Source: Atherinomorus stipes (lineage: Eukaryota > Chordata > Actinopteri > Atheriniformes > Atherinidae). From it: a stretch of DNA of 64,000 nt. The stretch is taken from assembly GCA_023101725.1 (NCBI GenBank), contig JALJCO010013366.1:1-64000 (forward strand), given 5' to 3'. The position numbers and the translations under genes were made by a program. Under the pieces are notes generated by a model. It did not search any database. It had not been told where the DNA came from and saw only the letters and a program-made list of their open reading frames with translations. Of this stretch, positions 1 through 12,643 are shown piece by piece. The number at the start of each line of letters is the position of its first letter. The first letter of the stretch is position 1.

Positions 1-1955
1 CTGCAAGATGGGTTTGTGGCTCTGAGGATCACAATTTTTATTTCCATTCGGGTATCGTTACAGCCCTATACATAAATGATCAATGACATAACCATGTAAA
101 AATGAAGACAAACAGGACAGATGCAGACGTGAACTTTAGACAACATTGATATATTGCAGGATTAAAAATCTTTGCCAAACTGCTTGGAATTCATGAGATA
201 TATCTTGACATTAACTGTAACAAGATTGTTTTTTATAGATTTATCTGTTATGGAAATCCTTGTGTTGCGCAAATTTGCATATTTCAACAAAAACTTAGCC
301 TGTAAAAAAAATTTAGAGTGATAGTTGGCTGGATTCAAACGTTCAGCATGATTAAAGGAATATCTCCATCACATTTAGGCTGTCTAGGACAAACAGCTGA
401 CTTTTAATGATGTAATAATGAAAATCGGAGTATGGCCCACTCATAAAACATTCCCACTTTGTCCAATCATAACCATCATCTAGGAATCAGCACAGAGTGA
501 TGATATGAACATACACAGTGAGTTTCATACATATCTGATCAATCTGTTTGTGAAATATAAGAAAGTGTTACAGCGCCCCCTAGATTTAAAAAATTTCCAT
601 TATGCTACATGAGTAGATAATAACATTCCCTTGTTGGTGTAGGAGTTTCATGGAAATATCTGATGTGGTTTTAAAGTTATGGCCTTTGAAGTATGTAGCT
701 AGCGTTGGTAAAATGTTTCAACACGCATAATTCCGCAACGGAAAAAAATTCCAACAATCGCTCTGATCAGTCTTTTTCTCTTGGTATCTACTTTGTGTGG
801 TACAATTTTCAGTTGGATCGGGGTAAAACTCTAGGACGTGTAAAAAAAACAATGTTTTGCATATTTTGCACTGTAGCAAAAAAAAAAAATTATAGGCGGA
901 AATGGGCGTGGCCTATGTCATAAAATTCAGGAGGGTCCAAGGAATCTGGGGATATAAGGCACTTAAATTTACTCCAAGCCGTTTTCGAGCTAGAGGCCAA
1001 AACGTGCTACCCAATGGTATAGCGCCACCTAGTGTCTGACATGAGTTTTTTTCTCTTTCATAATTTCACAAACATTTTCTTCTACCATCCCTGTAAGTGG
1101 CTATATAAATCCACCTTTGGTTTGGCCTCCCTGGCCATTTTTGTTGGGTCAGGGGAAGAAAAATAGCGGTCCAGGGCCCCTCGGCTGATTTCCGCCCCTG
1201 GGTTACAAAATCGCTAATAAAACACGCCCACTTCATCCAATTGTAACCATATTCTAGGATTTTACTCACAGAGGGTCTATCTACATACCTTGGGAGTGGC
1301 ATCCAGATTGGATCAGCGGTTTTCCCAATATAAAAAATTCAGGATTATAGCGCCCCCTAGATTCTGAAAATTTTTTCCTTCGGTACATCAGTAGAAAATC
1401 AAGTTCCACACTTGGGTTTTGAAGCTGATGCAATTATCTGTTGTCGTTTCCGAGATATGGCCTTTTAAATTTTTAGCTAGTTTTTCAAAAATGTTTGTTT
1501 GTGCATAACTTCGTAACAGAACAATATTTTTAAAAAGTGCTTCCTTACGTTTGTTTGTCTTGGTCTGTAGTTTATATGGTACGATTTTCAGCCTGATCGG
1601 GCAAAAATCCTAGGACTAGTTCACAAAAATAGGTTTTGCATATATCGCCCCCTAGCAAAAAATCTATCTAGGCGCAAATGGGCGTGGCCTATGTCAGGAG
1701 ATGCGGAAGGGTCCAAGGAATCTGCTGGATCCAGGTCCCATAAATTTATTCCAAGCGGTTTGCAAGCTAGAGGCCAAAACGTTCTACCCCCTGGTATAGC
1801 GCCCCCTAGTGTCTGACATGTGTAATTTTTCTGCTCTGACCATCTCTACATGAACCACTTTTGTACCAGCCTATATATGTGGCTATATTACATCGTGTGC
1901 AGTTTTGCCTCCCCAGATACTTTTCGACGGGGAAGAATAATAATAATAATAATAA
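1..1955 (+). repeat. Array unit 0 (partial, type A)
   Basis: This begins exactly at the type A landmark CTGCAAGATGGGTTTGTGG and holds both monomers of the dimer: monomer 1 around 430-1050 and monomer 2 around 1210-1825. It ends in the AAT tract at about 1937-1955. The left part of the unit lies outside the window. Confidence 0.9.
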
Positions 1956-4900
1956 CTAGAACTGCAAGCAGTTATCAAGGGTTCCAAGCCCATCCACGCA
2001 CCGCCTTCTCTGGCCCCGCCTTCCCTGGTCCCGCCTCACCTTGTCCCGCCTCCCTTCAATCAACATAGAATGTCATTTATTGCCCTCTATGAACATAGGT
2101 GATCTAGTGATCTGCATGACAACCTGTTGTCTTCAGTTATGTTATAGGCAGTAGCCTACTTGAGTTTTTTCAGTACTCCCTCTTTACTGTTAATTTCTTG
2201 AAATAAAACCAATGCGCATATAACTGTTTCATGATCAAGTGGTTAAAAAGCAGCATGTGGTCTCGCTGTGAAGCAGGAGCTTGATTTCCGCAAATGCAAT
2301 ATCTGCAGGAGAAAAGCTGAAACTGAGATTTTCAACTTTACTATTCTATCTTAAAAATTTCAACTGGATGGGGTCGCTGGTGTCTAAAATAAGAAGTGTA
2401 AGAGGGTTCGAAGTAGCATATGGTCTCCCCTGTGAAACAGTAGCTTAATTTCCCCAATTGCAATATCTGCATGAGAAAAGCTTAAACTGGGATTTTCAAC
2501 TTGTACTAATCTGATCTTAAAATTTTTAACTGGATGGGGTAGCTGGTGTCTAAAATAAGAAGTGTTATGGGATTAGAAGAAGCATATGGTCTCCCCTGTG
2601 AAACAGTAGCTTAATTTCCCCAATTGCAATATCTGCATGAGAAAAGCTTAAACTGGGATTTTCAACTTGTATTAATCTGATCTTAAAAATTCCCATTGGA
2701 TGGGGTAGCTAGTGTCTAAAATAAGAAGTGTAAGGGGATTAGAAGCAGCATATGGTCTCCCCTGTGAAACCTTAGCTTAATTTTCCCAATTGCAATATCT
2801 GCACGAGAAAAGCTTAAACTGGGATTTTCAACTTGCACTCATCTGATCTTAAAAATTTCAACTGGATGGGGTAGCTAGTGTCTAAAATAAGAAGTGTAAG
2901 GGGATTAGAAGCAGCATATGGTCTCCCCTGTGAAACAGTAGCTTAATTTCCCCAATTGCAATATCTGCACGAGAAAAGCTTTAACTGGGATTTTCAACTT
3001 GCACTCATCTGATCTTAAAAATTTCAACTGGATGGGGTAGCTAGTGTCTAAAATAAGAAGTGAAAGTGGTTTGGAAGCAGCCTAGGGTGTCTCCTGCAAA
3101 GCAGCAACTTTATTTCCCCAATCACAATATCTTGCCGAGAAGAGCTGAAAACTAAGATTTTAAAAACAGAAGCTGTTAAATGAAATATATTTTGCATAAG
3201 GCATGAAGTTCTGGTAGGTTACTGGCATTTCAGACAAATACCAGTTCCATCATGGATGGCTAGTATTGATCAGGTCTTTGTTTGAAAATGTTCACTGTTA
3301 ATAAATGATTTAGCTTAAGAGTTCTCTTGTGGCTTTTTAGTCAAATCATTTGGCTCAGGGATGATCACAAATTGGTTCCCATTTTCAGCCCAAATTACTC
3401 AAAAAGAACTGATTGAGTTGAAATCATTTGTTCTCCTCTAGTTTAAAAATCCCATCTTCCCCTGCTTCATGTGGTCATATTGTTTTCCCCAATTAAGACT
3501 CATCAGGCAATGAAAATAAGTGAATATGTTACCTAAGATTCTTAAGTTCAAGGTAGATTAATAAGAATCTCTAATGAGTTTTTTCATCTGCTGTGAAACT
3601 TTTTTACAACTCAACTACCGGGTATAGGATGACTTTTTTTGTAGGATTTATCGTGACTGATTTTTCAGGATTACCTAAATACATGCAGGATTGTGGCCCT
3701 CAAAGACCGGAGGTGGACACCAACAATGTAGACCAACAATCACAGAAATCTTTTAGGCACCTTTCCAGATCCTGTTTCCAACATTCACTACAAGCATCAA
3801 TACAAGCAGACTTCTGTGTTAACAGTCATTCCTTAATGTTTTTCAGACAAACACACATCTGTGAAGATATGCTTGGTCCAGCAGGAATGACAAATCACTC
3901 CAGATCCTCTGTCCTTTGCTCTCACCAGCAACATAATTACAACAGGTCTTCTGTGTTAATAGTGGTTACTAAACTTATTTAGCCAGTCATCCATTTGTGA
4001 AGATTTGTTGGGTAGAGCAGGACTGAGGAAATACTTCATGCAGTGAAATGATCAATGTAGGCTAATAACCATGTAAAATGAAGACAAACACACTGCAAAT
4101 GTAGGTGTGAACTTCAGACATGTGTTTTTAAAGAAGTAGCATTTGAAAAGCTGAAATGACTTGATTTGCATCCAGGTACACACAATGACAACCTGATTCA
4201 GTCAGAATCTTTAGGGAATCTTTACCAAAATGCTTGGGATTCATAAGGACTATCTTGAGGTTCACTGAAGAAGGTTTGGCGTTTACATAAAACATGTCCA
4301 CTTTGTCCAATCTTAACCGTCCTCTAAGAATCAGCTCAGAGTGATGCTATGAACATACCTAGCGAGTTTGAGGCATATCTGATAAACCATGTACGTGATA
4401 TAAAGTAAATCCGAGTTATAGCGCCCCCTAGAATTTTCAAATTTTTTTTCCTTTGGCCCATGAGTAGAAAATCAAGTTCCCCTATTGGTGTATGAGTTTC
4501 ATATAATTATCTGTTGTCGTTTTTGAATAGTGGCCTTTTAAGCATTTAGCTAGTTTTTGCATAATGTTAGTTCGCATATAACTTTGTAACGAAAAGTAAG
4601 TTTCAAAAATCGCTTGCATACGTTTTTTTCTCTCTGTCTATAGAAACTGTGGTAGGATTTTCAGCCTGATTGGGTAAAATCCCACGGACAAGTTCACGAA
4701 GATAGGTTTTGTATATTTTGCATTGTAGTGAAAAAAAAATTATAGGCGGAAATGGGCGTGGCCTATGTCATAAAATCTGGGAGGGTCCAAGGAATCTGGG
4801 GATATAAGGCACTTTAAGATGCGCCAAGCCGTTTACGAGCTAGAGGCCAAAACGTAAAAGACATTGGTATAGCGCCACCTAGTGTCTGACAAGTGTCATT

Positions 4901-5790
4901 TTTTTTGTGGTCCACACAAAAAAAGTTTTCTACAAGCCCTGTTAGTGGCTTTATTATTGCACATTTGGTTTAGCCTCCCTGGCCATTTTTGTTAGGTCGG
5001 GGGGAAGAAAATCAGCGGTCCTGGGCCCCTGCGTGAGTTGAGCACCTGGGATTAGAAAATCGCTAATAAAACACGCCCACTTCATCCAATTGTAACCATA
5101 TTCTAGGAATTTACTCACAGAGGGTCTATCTACATACCCTGGGAGTGGTGTCAAGATTGGATCAGCGGTTTTCCCAATATAAAAAATTCAGGATTATAGC
5201 GCCCCCTAGATTCTGAAAATTTTTTCTTTCGGTACGCTAGTAGAAAATCAAGTTCCGCACTTGGGTTTTGAAGCTGATGCAATTATCTGTTGTCGTTTCC
5301 GAGATATGGCCTTTTAAGTTTTTAGCTAGTTTTTCAAAAATGTTTGTTTGTGCATAACTTTGTAACAGAACAATATTTCAAAAAAGTGCTTCCTTACGTT
5401 TTTTTCTCTTGGTCTCTAGTTTATGTGACACAATTTTCAGCCTGATTGGGCAAAATCCTGAGGACTAGTTTACAAAAATAGGTTTTGCAAATATCGCCCC
5501 CTAGCGAAAAAATTTTATAGGCGCAAATGGGCGTGGCCTATATCAGGAGATGCAGGAGGGTCCAAGGAATCTGGGGATCCAAGTCCCATAAATTTATTCC
5601 AAGCGGTGTTCGAGCTAGAGGCCAAAACGTTTGACCCCCTGGTATAGCGCCACCTAGTGTCTGACATGTGTAATTTTTCTGCTCTGACCACCTCGGAACT
5701 ATATGTACAAGCCTATATATGTGGCTATATTACATCGTGTGCAGTTTTGCCTCCCCACATGCATTTACGGCGGCGGAATAATAATAATAA
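1956..5790 (+). repeat. Array unit 1 (type B, 3835 bp)
   Basis: From left to right it holds the 14-bp palindrome AACTGCAAGCAGTT, a GC-rich 15-bp VNTR, six 165-bp subrepeats (about 2240-3135), the B spacer (about 3135-4290), the two monomers (about 4290-5670) and an AAT tract. The B spacer has a long open frame at 3593-3982 that recurs in the other B units. It has no recognisable domain, and I do not call it a gene. Confidence 0.9.
2240..3135 (+). repeat. 165-bp subrepeats, six copies (unit 1)
   Basis: The phrase TATGGTCTCCCCTGTGAAAC recurs at 2419, 2585, 2751 and 2917, spacing 166. Diverged first and last copies lie at 2256 and 3082. The same block recurs at about 22905-23830 and 26760-27660. 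Type A units retain only about two copies, for example 9690-9945, so A and B units differ in subrepeat number. Confidence 0.9.
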
Positions 5791-8700
5791 CTAGAACTGC
5801 AAGCAGTTATCACGGGTTCCAAGCCCATCCACGCACCGCCTTCTCTGGCCCCGCCTTCCCTGGCCCCGCCTTCTCTGGTCCTGCCTCACCTTGTCCCGCC
5901 TCACGTAATTTAACATTGAATGTCATTTATAGCCCTCTATGAACAAAGGTGATCTAGTGATGTGCATGACAACCTGTTGTCTTCAGTTATGTTATAGGCA
6001 GTAGCCCACTTGAGTTTTCACAGTACTCCCTCTTTACAGTTAATTTCTTGAAATATAACCAATACTCATATAGCTGTTTCATGATCAAGTGGTTAAAAAG
6101 CAGTCTTTGGTCTCCCCTGTGCAACAGTACCTTGATTTCCCCAATTGCAATATCTCTGTGAGAAAAAGCTTTAACTGGGATTTTCAACTTGTACTCATCT
6201 GATCTTTAAAATTTCAACTGGATGGGGTAGCTGGTGTCTAAAATAAGAAGTGTAAGGGGATTAGAAGCAGCATATGGTCTCCCCTGTGAAACAGTAGCTT
6301 AATTTCCCCAATTGCAATATCTGCACGAGAAAAGCTTAAACTGGGATTTTCCTTTTACTACCCCTCTGTGGCTATTTTTCTTCTTTTTTTCTCCTTCTCT
6401 CTTTCTCTTTTCCTTTTCAAATATAATTTTATCCCCTTTTATTTTTCCTTTTATATCTGTATAAAATCTTCTCGTGTTTCCAAATGTTGATTTCTTTTCT
6501 TTCTGGATATGGCCTTTTGTTTTTGCTGTTTTTCAAAAATGTTTGCTCATGCATAACTTTGCAACGGAGCGACCAATCAAAAATCGCTCCGACTAGTTGT
6601 TTTCACTATGTCCTTAGTTTATGTGGTGCGATTTTCAGCCCTACTCAGCATGAAAACCTGTTGTCTTTAATTTTGGTACAGCATGAAGTTTGTGTGTTTG
6701 GGTAATGTTGAGTGAGTTTTCAGGAAAATGTCTAACACCTGCAGAATTGTGGTTCTCGAGGACCAGCACTGGACACCCCTGTTGTAGACCAACATTCACA
6801 GAAAACTAACAGCCACCAACCACTCCAGATCCTCTGTTCTCAAACTTCACCACAAGCCTTACAATACAATAGGACTTCTGTTTTAACAGATGTTCCTACA
6901 CATTCGCACATGCACACACATCTGTGGCGATATGTTTGCTCCAGCAGGACTGACCACATACTTCAATTAGAATAATCAATGTCTTATCCATGTAAAAATG
7001 AAGACAAACACACTACAAATCCCGCGGTGAATATCAGACATCAATATTTAAACATCCAGCTGGACGTCCGTGAGTCTGGCCTGCCAACCACGACCAGGAT
7101 CTTCTCCTCCTGTCCTTTCACTGTTCTCAGTGTCTGAAGATGTGCCATCGCGCACCTCATTCACACACTCCCCAGCTGCATGCATGTTAGTGGCTCATCC
7201 CGATTGAAGGTTTATGTGCCCCTGGAAAACTGACAAGTTACATTTGACTTGCAAGGAAAAAAAACATGTGTAACACTGTACCTGGTGACTCTAAGACAGA
7301 TGTGTTGTCTAATTAGTAACTGGATGCTTCCAAGAGTTTGTAGCTTGATGGAGAAAAAAGTGAAACAATGTGATGGGATCTGAGAAGTTTCAAACCATCT
7401 GAACTGGGCTTGGAAGGTGTCACGATCCTGCCTTCTCTCACTGCAAGATGGGTTTGTGGCTCTGAGGATCACAATTTTTATTTCCATTCGGGTATCGTTA
7501 CAGCCCTATACATAAATGATCAATGACATAACCATGTAAAAATGAAGACAAACAGGACAGATGCAGACGTGAACTTTAGACAACATTGATATATTGCAGG
7601 ATTAAAAATCTTTGCCAAACTGCTTGGAATTCATGAGATATATCTTGACATTAACTGTAACAAGATTGTTTTTTATAGATTTATCTGTTATGGAAATCCT
7701 TGTGTTGCGCAAATTTGCATATTTCAACAAAAACTTAGCCTGTAAAAAAAAATTTAGAGTGATAGTTGGCTGGATTCAAACGTTCAGCATGATTAAAGGA
7801 ATATCTCCATCACATTTAGGCTGTCTAGGACAAACAGCTGACTTTTAATGATGTAATAATGAAAATCGGAGTATGGCCCACTCATAAAACATTCCCACTT
7901 TGTCCAATCATAACCATCATCTAGGAATCAGCACAGAGTGATGATATGAACATACACAGTGAGTTTCATACATATCTGATCAATCGTTTGTGAAATATAA
8001 AAAGTGTTACAGCGCCCCCTAGATTTAAAAAATTTCCATTATGCTACATGAGTAGATAATAACGTTCCCTTGTTGGTGTAGGAGTTTCATGGAAATATCT
8101 GATGTGGTTTTAAAGTTATGGCCTTTGAAGTATGTAGCTAGCGTTGGTAAAATGTTTCAACACGCATAATTCCGCAACGGAAAAAAATTCCAACAATCGC
8201 TCTGATCAGTCTTTTTCTCTTGGTATCTACTTTGTGTGGTACAATTTTCAGTTGGATCGGGGTAAAACTCTAGGACGTGTAAAAAAAACAATGTTTTGCA
8301 TATTTTGCACTGTAGCAAAAAAAAAAATTATAGGCGGAAATGGGCGTGGCCTATGTCATAAAATTCAGGAGGGTCCAAGGAATCTGGGGATATAAGGCAC
8401 TTAAATTTACTCCAAGCCGTTTTCGAGCTAGAGGCCAAAACGTGCTACCCAATGGTATAGCGCCACCTAGTGTCTGACATGAGTTTTTTCTCTTTTATAA
8501 TTTCACAAACATTTTCTTCTACCATCCCTGTAAGTGGCTATATAAATCCACCTTTGGTTTGGCCTCCCTGGCCATTTTTGTTGGGTCAGGGGAAGAAAAA
8601 TAGCGGTCCAGGGCCCCTCGGCTGATTTCCGCCCCTGGGTTACAAAATCGCTAATAAAACACGCCCACGTGGTCCAATCCTAACCATCTTCTAGAATTAT

Positions 8701-9384
8701 GCTCAGAGGGTCACTATCTACGTACCCTGAGTGCGGCGTGCAGATCGGAACAGCGGTTTTCCCAATATAAAAAAATCAGGATAACAGCGCCCCCTAGATT
8801 TGAAAAATTTCCTCCTTCGGTACATTTGTAGAAAATCAAGTTCCGCACTAGGGTTTTGAAGCTCATGAAATTATCTGTTGTCGTTTCTGAGATATGACCT
8901 TTTAAATTTTTAGTTAGTTTTTCAAAAATGTTTGTTTGCGCATAACTTCGTAACAAAACAATATTTTTAAAAAGTGCTTCCTTACGTTTGTTTGTCTTGG
9001 TCTGTAGTTTATATGGTACATTTTTCAGCCTGATCGGGCAAAAATCCTAGGACTAGTTCACAAAAATAGGTTTTGCATATATCGCCCCCTAGCAAAAAAT
9101 CTATCTAGGCGCAAATGGGCGTGGCCTACGTCAGGAGATGCGGAAGGGTCCAAGGAATCTGTGGATCCAGGTCCCATAAATTTATTCCAAGCGGTTTGGG
9201 AGCTAGAGGCCAAAACGTACTACCCCCTGGTATAGCGCCCCCTAGTGTCCGACATGTGTCATTGCGCTTAAATCTCTACATGAACCACTTTTGTACCAGC
9301 CTATATATGTGGCTATATTACAGCGTGTGTAGTTTTGGCTCCCCAGAGAGTTTTCACAGAGAAGAATAATAATAATAATAATAA
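5791..9384 (+). repeat. Array unit 2 (type A', 3594 bp)
   Basis: This is type A with about 340 extra bases at 6345-6690. The extra part is a T/C-rich stretch followed by a fragment of a third monomer, recognisable by GCATAACTTTGCAACGGAGC and the words ATTTTCAGCCCTACTCAGC. The same extra part recurs in damaged form in unit 6. Confidence 0.9.
6345..6700 (+). repeat. Extra segment of A' unit: T/C-rich tract plus third monomer fragment
   Basis: A pyrimidine-rich stretch (6350-6480) leads into sequence that matches the middle of the isolated monomer at 34,370-34,510: ATGGCCTTTT, GCATAACTTTGC, GGAGCGACCAAT, ATTTTCAGCCCTA. It then joins the common A spacer at GTTTGGGTAATG. Simple A units lack it, most simply by deletion. 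Confidence 0.7.
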
Positions 9385-9424
9385 CTAGAACTGCAAGCAG
9401 TTATCACGGGTTCCAAGCCCATCC

Positions 9425-9510
9425 ACGCACCGCCTTCTCTGGCCCCGCCTTCCCTGGCCCCGCCTTCCCTGGCCCCGCCTTCTCTGGTCCTGCCTCACCT
9501 TGTCCCGCCT
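9425..9510 (+). repeat. 15-bp GC-rich VNTR (CCGCCTTCCCTGGCC)
   Basis: Just after the palindrome every unit has a run of CCGCCTTCCCTGGCC-like steps. Counting CGCC, CTGCC or CGTC steps by eye gives 4, 5, 6, 5, 6, 5, 5, 4 and 4 for the junctions at 1956 through 30321. The steps contain GC-box-like CCCCGCC. The last junction uses a different step, CCTCTGGCCACGC. Confidence 0.8.
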
Positions 9511-11270
9511 CACGTAATTTAACATTGAATGTCATTTATAGCCCTCTATGAACAAAGGTGATCTAGTGATGTGCATGACAACCTGTTGTCTTCAGTTATG
9601 TTATAGGCAGTAGCCCACTTGAGTTTTCACAGTACTCCCTCTTTACAGTTAATTTCTTGAAATATAACCAATACTCATATAGCTGTTTCATGATCAAGTG
9701 GTTAAAAAGCAGTCTTTGGTCTCCCCTGTGCAACAGTACCTTGATTTCCCCAATTGCAATATCTCTGTGAAAAAAGCTTTAACTGGGATTTTCAACTTGT
9801 ACTAATCTGATCTTTAAAATTTCAACTGGATGGGGTAGCTGGTGTCTAAAATAAGAAGTGTAAGGGGATTAGAAGCAGCATATGGTCTCCCCTGTGAAAC
9901 AGTAGCTTAATTTCCCCAATTGCAATATCTGCACGAGAAAAGCAAAGATTTTATTTTAAAAAAAATGTTTGGGTAATGTTGAGTGAGTTTTCAGGAAAAT
10001 GTCTAACACCTGCAGAATTGTGGTTCTCGAGGACCAGCACTGGACACCCTTGTTGTAGACCAACATTCACAGAAAACTAACAGCCACCAACCACTCCAGA
10101 TCCTCTGTTCTCAAACTTCACCACAAGCTTTACAATACAATAGGACTTCTGTTTTAACAGATGTTCCTACACATTCGCACATGCACACACATCTGTGGCG
10201 ATATCTTTGCTCCAGCAGGACTGACCACATACTTCAATTAGAATAATCAATGTGTTATCCATGTAAAAATGAAAACGAACACAATACAGATCCCGCGGTG
10301 AATATCAGACATCAATTTTTAATCATCCAGCTGGACGTCCGTGCGTCTGGCCTGCCAACCACGACCAGGATCTTCTCCTCCTGTTCTCACTGTCTGAAGA
10401 TGTGCCATCGCGCACCTCATTCACACACTCCCCAGCTGCATGCATGTTAGTGGCTCATCCCAATTGAAGGTTTATGTGCCCCTGGAAAACTGACAAGTTA
10501 CATTTGACTTGCAAGGAAAAAAAACATGTGTAACACTGTACCTGGTGACTCTAAGACAGATGTGTTGTCTAATTAGTAACTGGATGCTTCCAAGAGTTTG
10601 TAGCTTGATGGAGAAAAAAGTGAAACAATGTGATGTGATCTGAGAAGTTTCAAACCATCTGAACTGGGCTTGGAAGGTGTCACGATCCTGCCTTCTCTCA
10701 CTGCAAGATGGGTTTGTGGCTCTGAGGATCACAATTTTTATTTCCATTCGGGTATCGTTACAGCCCTATACATAAATGATCAATGACATAACCATGTAAA
10801 AATGAAGACAAACAGGACAGATGCAGACGTGAACTTTAGACAACATTGATATATTGCAGGATTAAAAATCTTTGCCAAACTGCTTGGAATTCATGAGATA
10901 TATCTTGACATTAACTGTAACAAGATTGTTTTTTATAGATTTATCTGTTATGGAAATCCTTGTGTTGCGCAAATTTGCATATTTCAACAAAAACTTAGCC
11001 TGTGAAAAAAAATTTAGAGTGATAGTTGGCTGGATTCAAACGTTCAGCATGATTAAAGGAATATCTCCATCACATTTAGGCTGTCTAGGACAAACAGCTG
11101 ACTTTTAATGATGTAATAATGAAAATCGGAGTATGGCCCACTCATAAAACATTCCCACTTTGTCCAATCATAACCATCATCTAGGAATCAGCACAGAGTG
11201 ATGATATGAACATACACAGTGAGTTTCATACATATCTGATCAATCGTTTGTGAAATATAAAAAGTGTTAC

Positions 11271-12508
11271 AGCGCCCCCTAGATTTAAAAAATTTCCATT
11301 ATGCTACATGAGTAGATAATAACATTCCCTTGTTGGTGTAGGAGTTTCATGGAAATATCTGATGTGGTTTTAAAGTTATGGCCTTTGAAGTATGTAGCTA
11401 GCGTTGGTAAAATGTTTCAACACGCATAATTCCGCAACGGAAAAAAAATTCCAACAATCGCTCTGATCAGTCTTTTTCTCTTGGTATCTACTTTGTGTGG
11501 TACAATTTTCAGTTGGATCGGGGTAAAACTCTAGGACGTGTAAAAAAAACAATGTTTTGCATATTTTGCACTGTAGCAAAAAAAAATTATAGGCGGAAAT
11601 GGGCGTGGCCTATGTCATAAAATTCAGGAGGGTCCAAGGAATCTGGGGATATAAGGCACTTAAATTTACTCCAAGCCGTTTTCGAGCTAGAGGCCAAAAC
11701 GTGCTACCCAATGGTATAGCGCCACCTAGTGTCTGACATGAGTTTTTTCTCTTTTATAATTTCACAAACATTTTCTTCTACCATCCCTGTAAGTGGCTAT
11801 ATAAATCCACCTTTGGTTTGGCCTCCCTGGCCATTTTTGTTGGGTCAGGGGAAGAAAAATAGCGGTCCAGGGCCCCTCGGCTGATTTCCGCCCCTGGGTT
11901 ACAAAATCGCTCATAAAACACGCCCACGTGGTCCAATCCTAACCATTTTTTAGTATTATGCTCAGAGGGTCACTATCTACGTACCCTGAGTGCGGCGTGC
12001 AGATCGGAACAGCGGTTTTCCCAATATAAAAAAATCAGGATAACAGCGCCCCCTAGATTTGAAAAATTTCCTCCTTCGGTACATTTGTAGAAAATCAAGT
12101 TCCGCACTTGGGTTTTGAAGCTCATGCAATTATCTGTTGTCGTTTCTGAGATATGGCCTTTTAAATTTTTAGCTAGTTTTTCAAAAATGTTTGTTTGCGC
12201 ATAACTTCGTAACAAAACAATATTTTTAAAAAGTGCTTCCTTACGTTTGTTTGGCTTGGTCTGTAGTTTATATGGTACATTTTTCAGCCTGATCGGGCAA
12301 AAATCCTAGGACTAGTTCACAAAAATAGGTTTTGCATATATCGCCCCCTAGCAAAAAATCTATTTAGGCGCAAATGGGCGTGGCCTACGTCAGGAGATGC
12401 GGAAGGGTCCAAGGAATCTGTGGATCCAGGTCCCATAAATTTATTCCAAGCGGTTTGGGAGCTAGAGGCCAAAACGTACTACCCCCTGGTATAGCGCCCC
12501 CTAGTGTC
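11271..12508 (-). promoter_or_regulatory. CTCF-like motifs, five in the reference unit
   Basis: AGCGCCCCCTAG or a near form occurs at 11271, 11718 (AGCGCCACCTAGTGTC), 12045, 12342 (CGCCCCCTAG) and 12493 (AGCGCCCCCTAGTGTC). The reverse complement of the last one, GACACTAGGGGGCGCT, matches the familiar vertebrate CTCF core CCACTAGGGGGCGCT at all but one base. All copies point the same way, and the set is repeated in every unit, giving roughly 45 in the array. Binding is inferred from the motif only. Confidence 0.55.
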
Positions 12509-12643
12509 CGACATGTGTCATTGCGCTTAAATCTCTACATGAACCACTTTTGTACCAGCCTATATATGTGGCTATATTACAGCGTGTGTAGTTTTGGCTC
12601 CCCAGAGAGTTTTCACAGAGAAGAATAATAATAATAATAATAA

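Larger units (their letters stand above)
9385..12643 (+). repeat. Array unit 3 (type A, 3259 bp; reference copy)
   Basis: Order of parts: palindrome and 15-bp VNTR (9385-9510), 165-bp subrepeats (about 9690-9945), A spacer first half (9968-10700), A spacer second half (10701-11105), monomer 1 (about 11105-11745), linker with the CCTCCCTGGCCATTTTTGTT motif, monomer 2 (about 11905-12515) and AAT tract (about 12624-12643). The junction at 9943-9967 (AAGATTTTATTTTAAAAAAA) differs from the one in units 4 and 5. Confidence 0.9.

Noticed and set aside
1956..2010. tRNA-like B box (GGGTTCCAAGCCC) in the array junction, suggesting a tRNA-derived SINE
   Set aside because: It differs from GGTTCGANTCC at key positions, and no A box or cloverleaf can be drawn at the right distance upstream.
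3593..3982. 129-residue open frame recurring in B units (also near 24325 and 28116)
   Set aside because: It recurs because the DNA repeats, breaks by one T in unit 7, lacks any known domain and has no splice or promoter support.
9115..9369. 84-residue open frame repeated at 12374, 15610, 18861 and 22350
   Set aside because: It spans the monomer end, a low-selection repeat, and is absent or broken in B units. Identity follows from array homogenisation, not from coding constraint.
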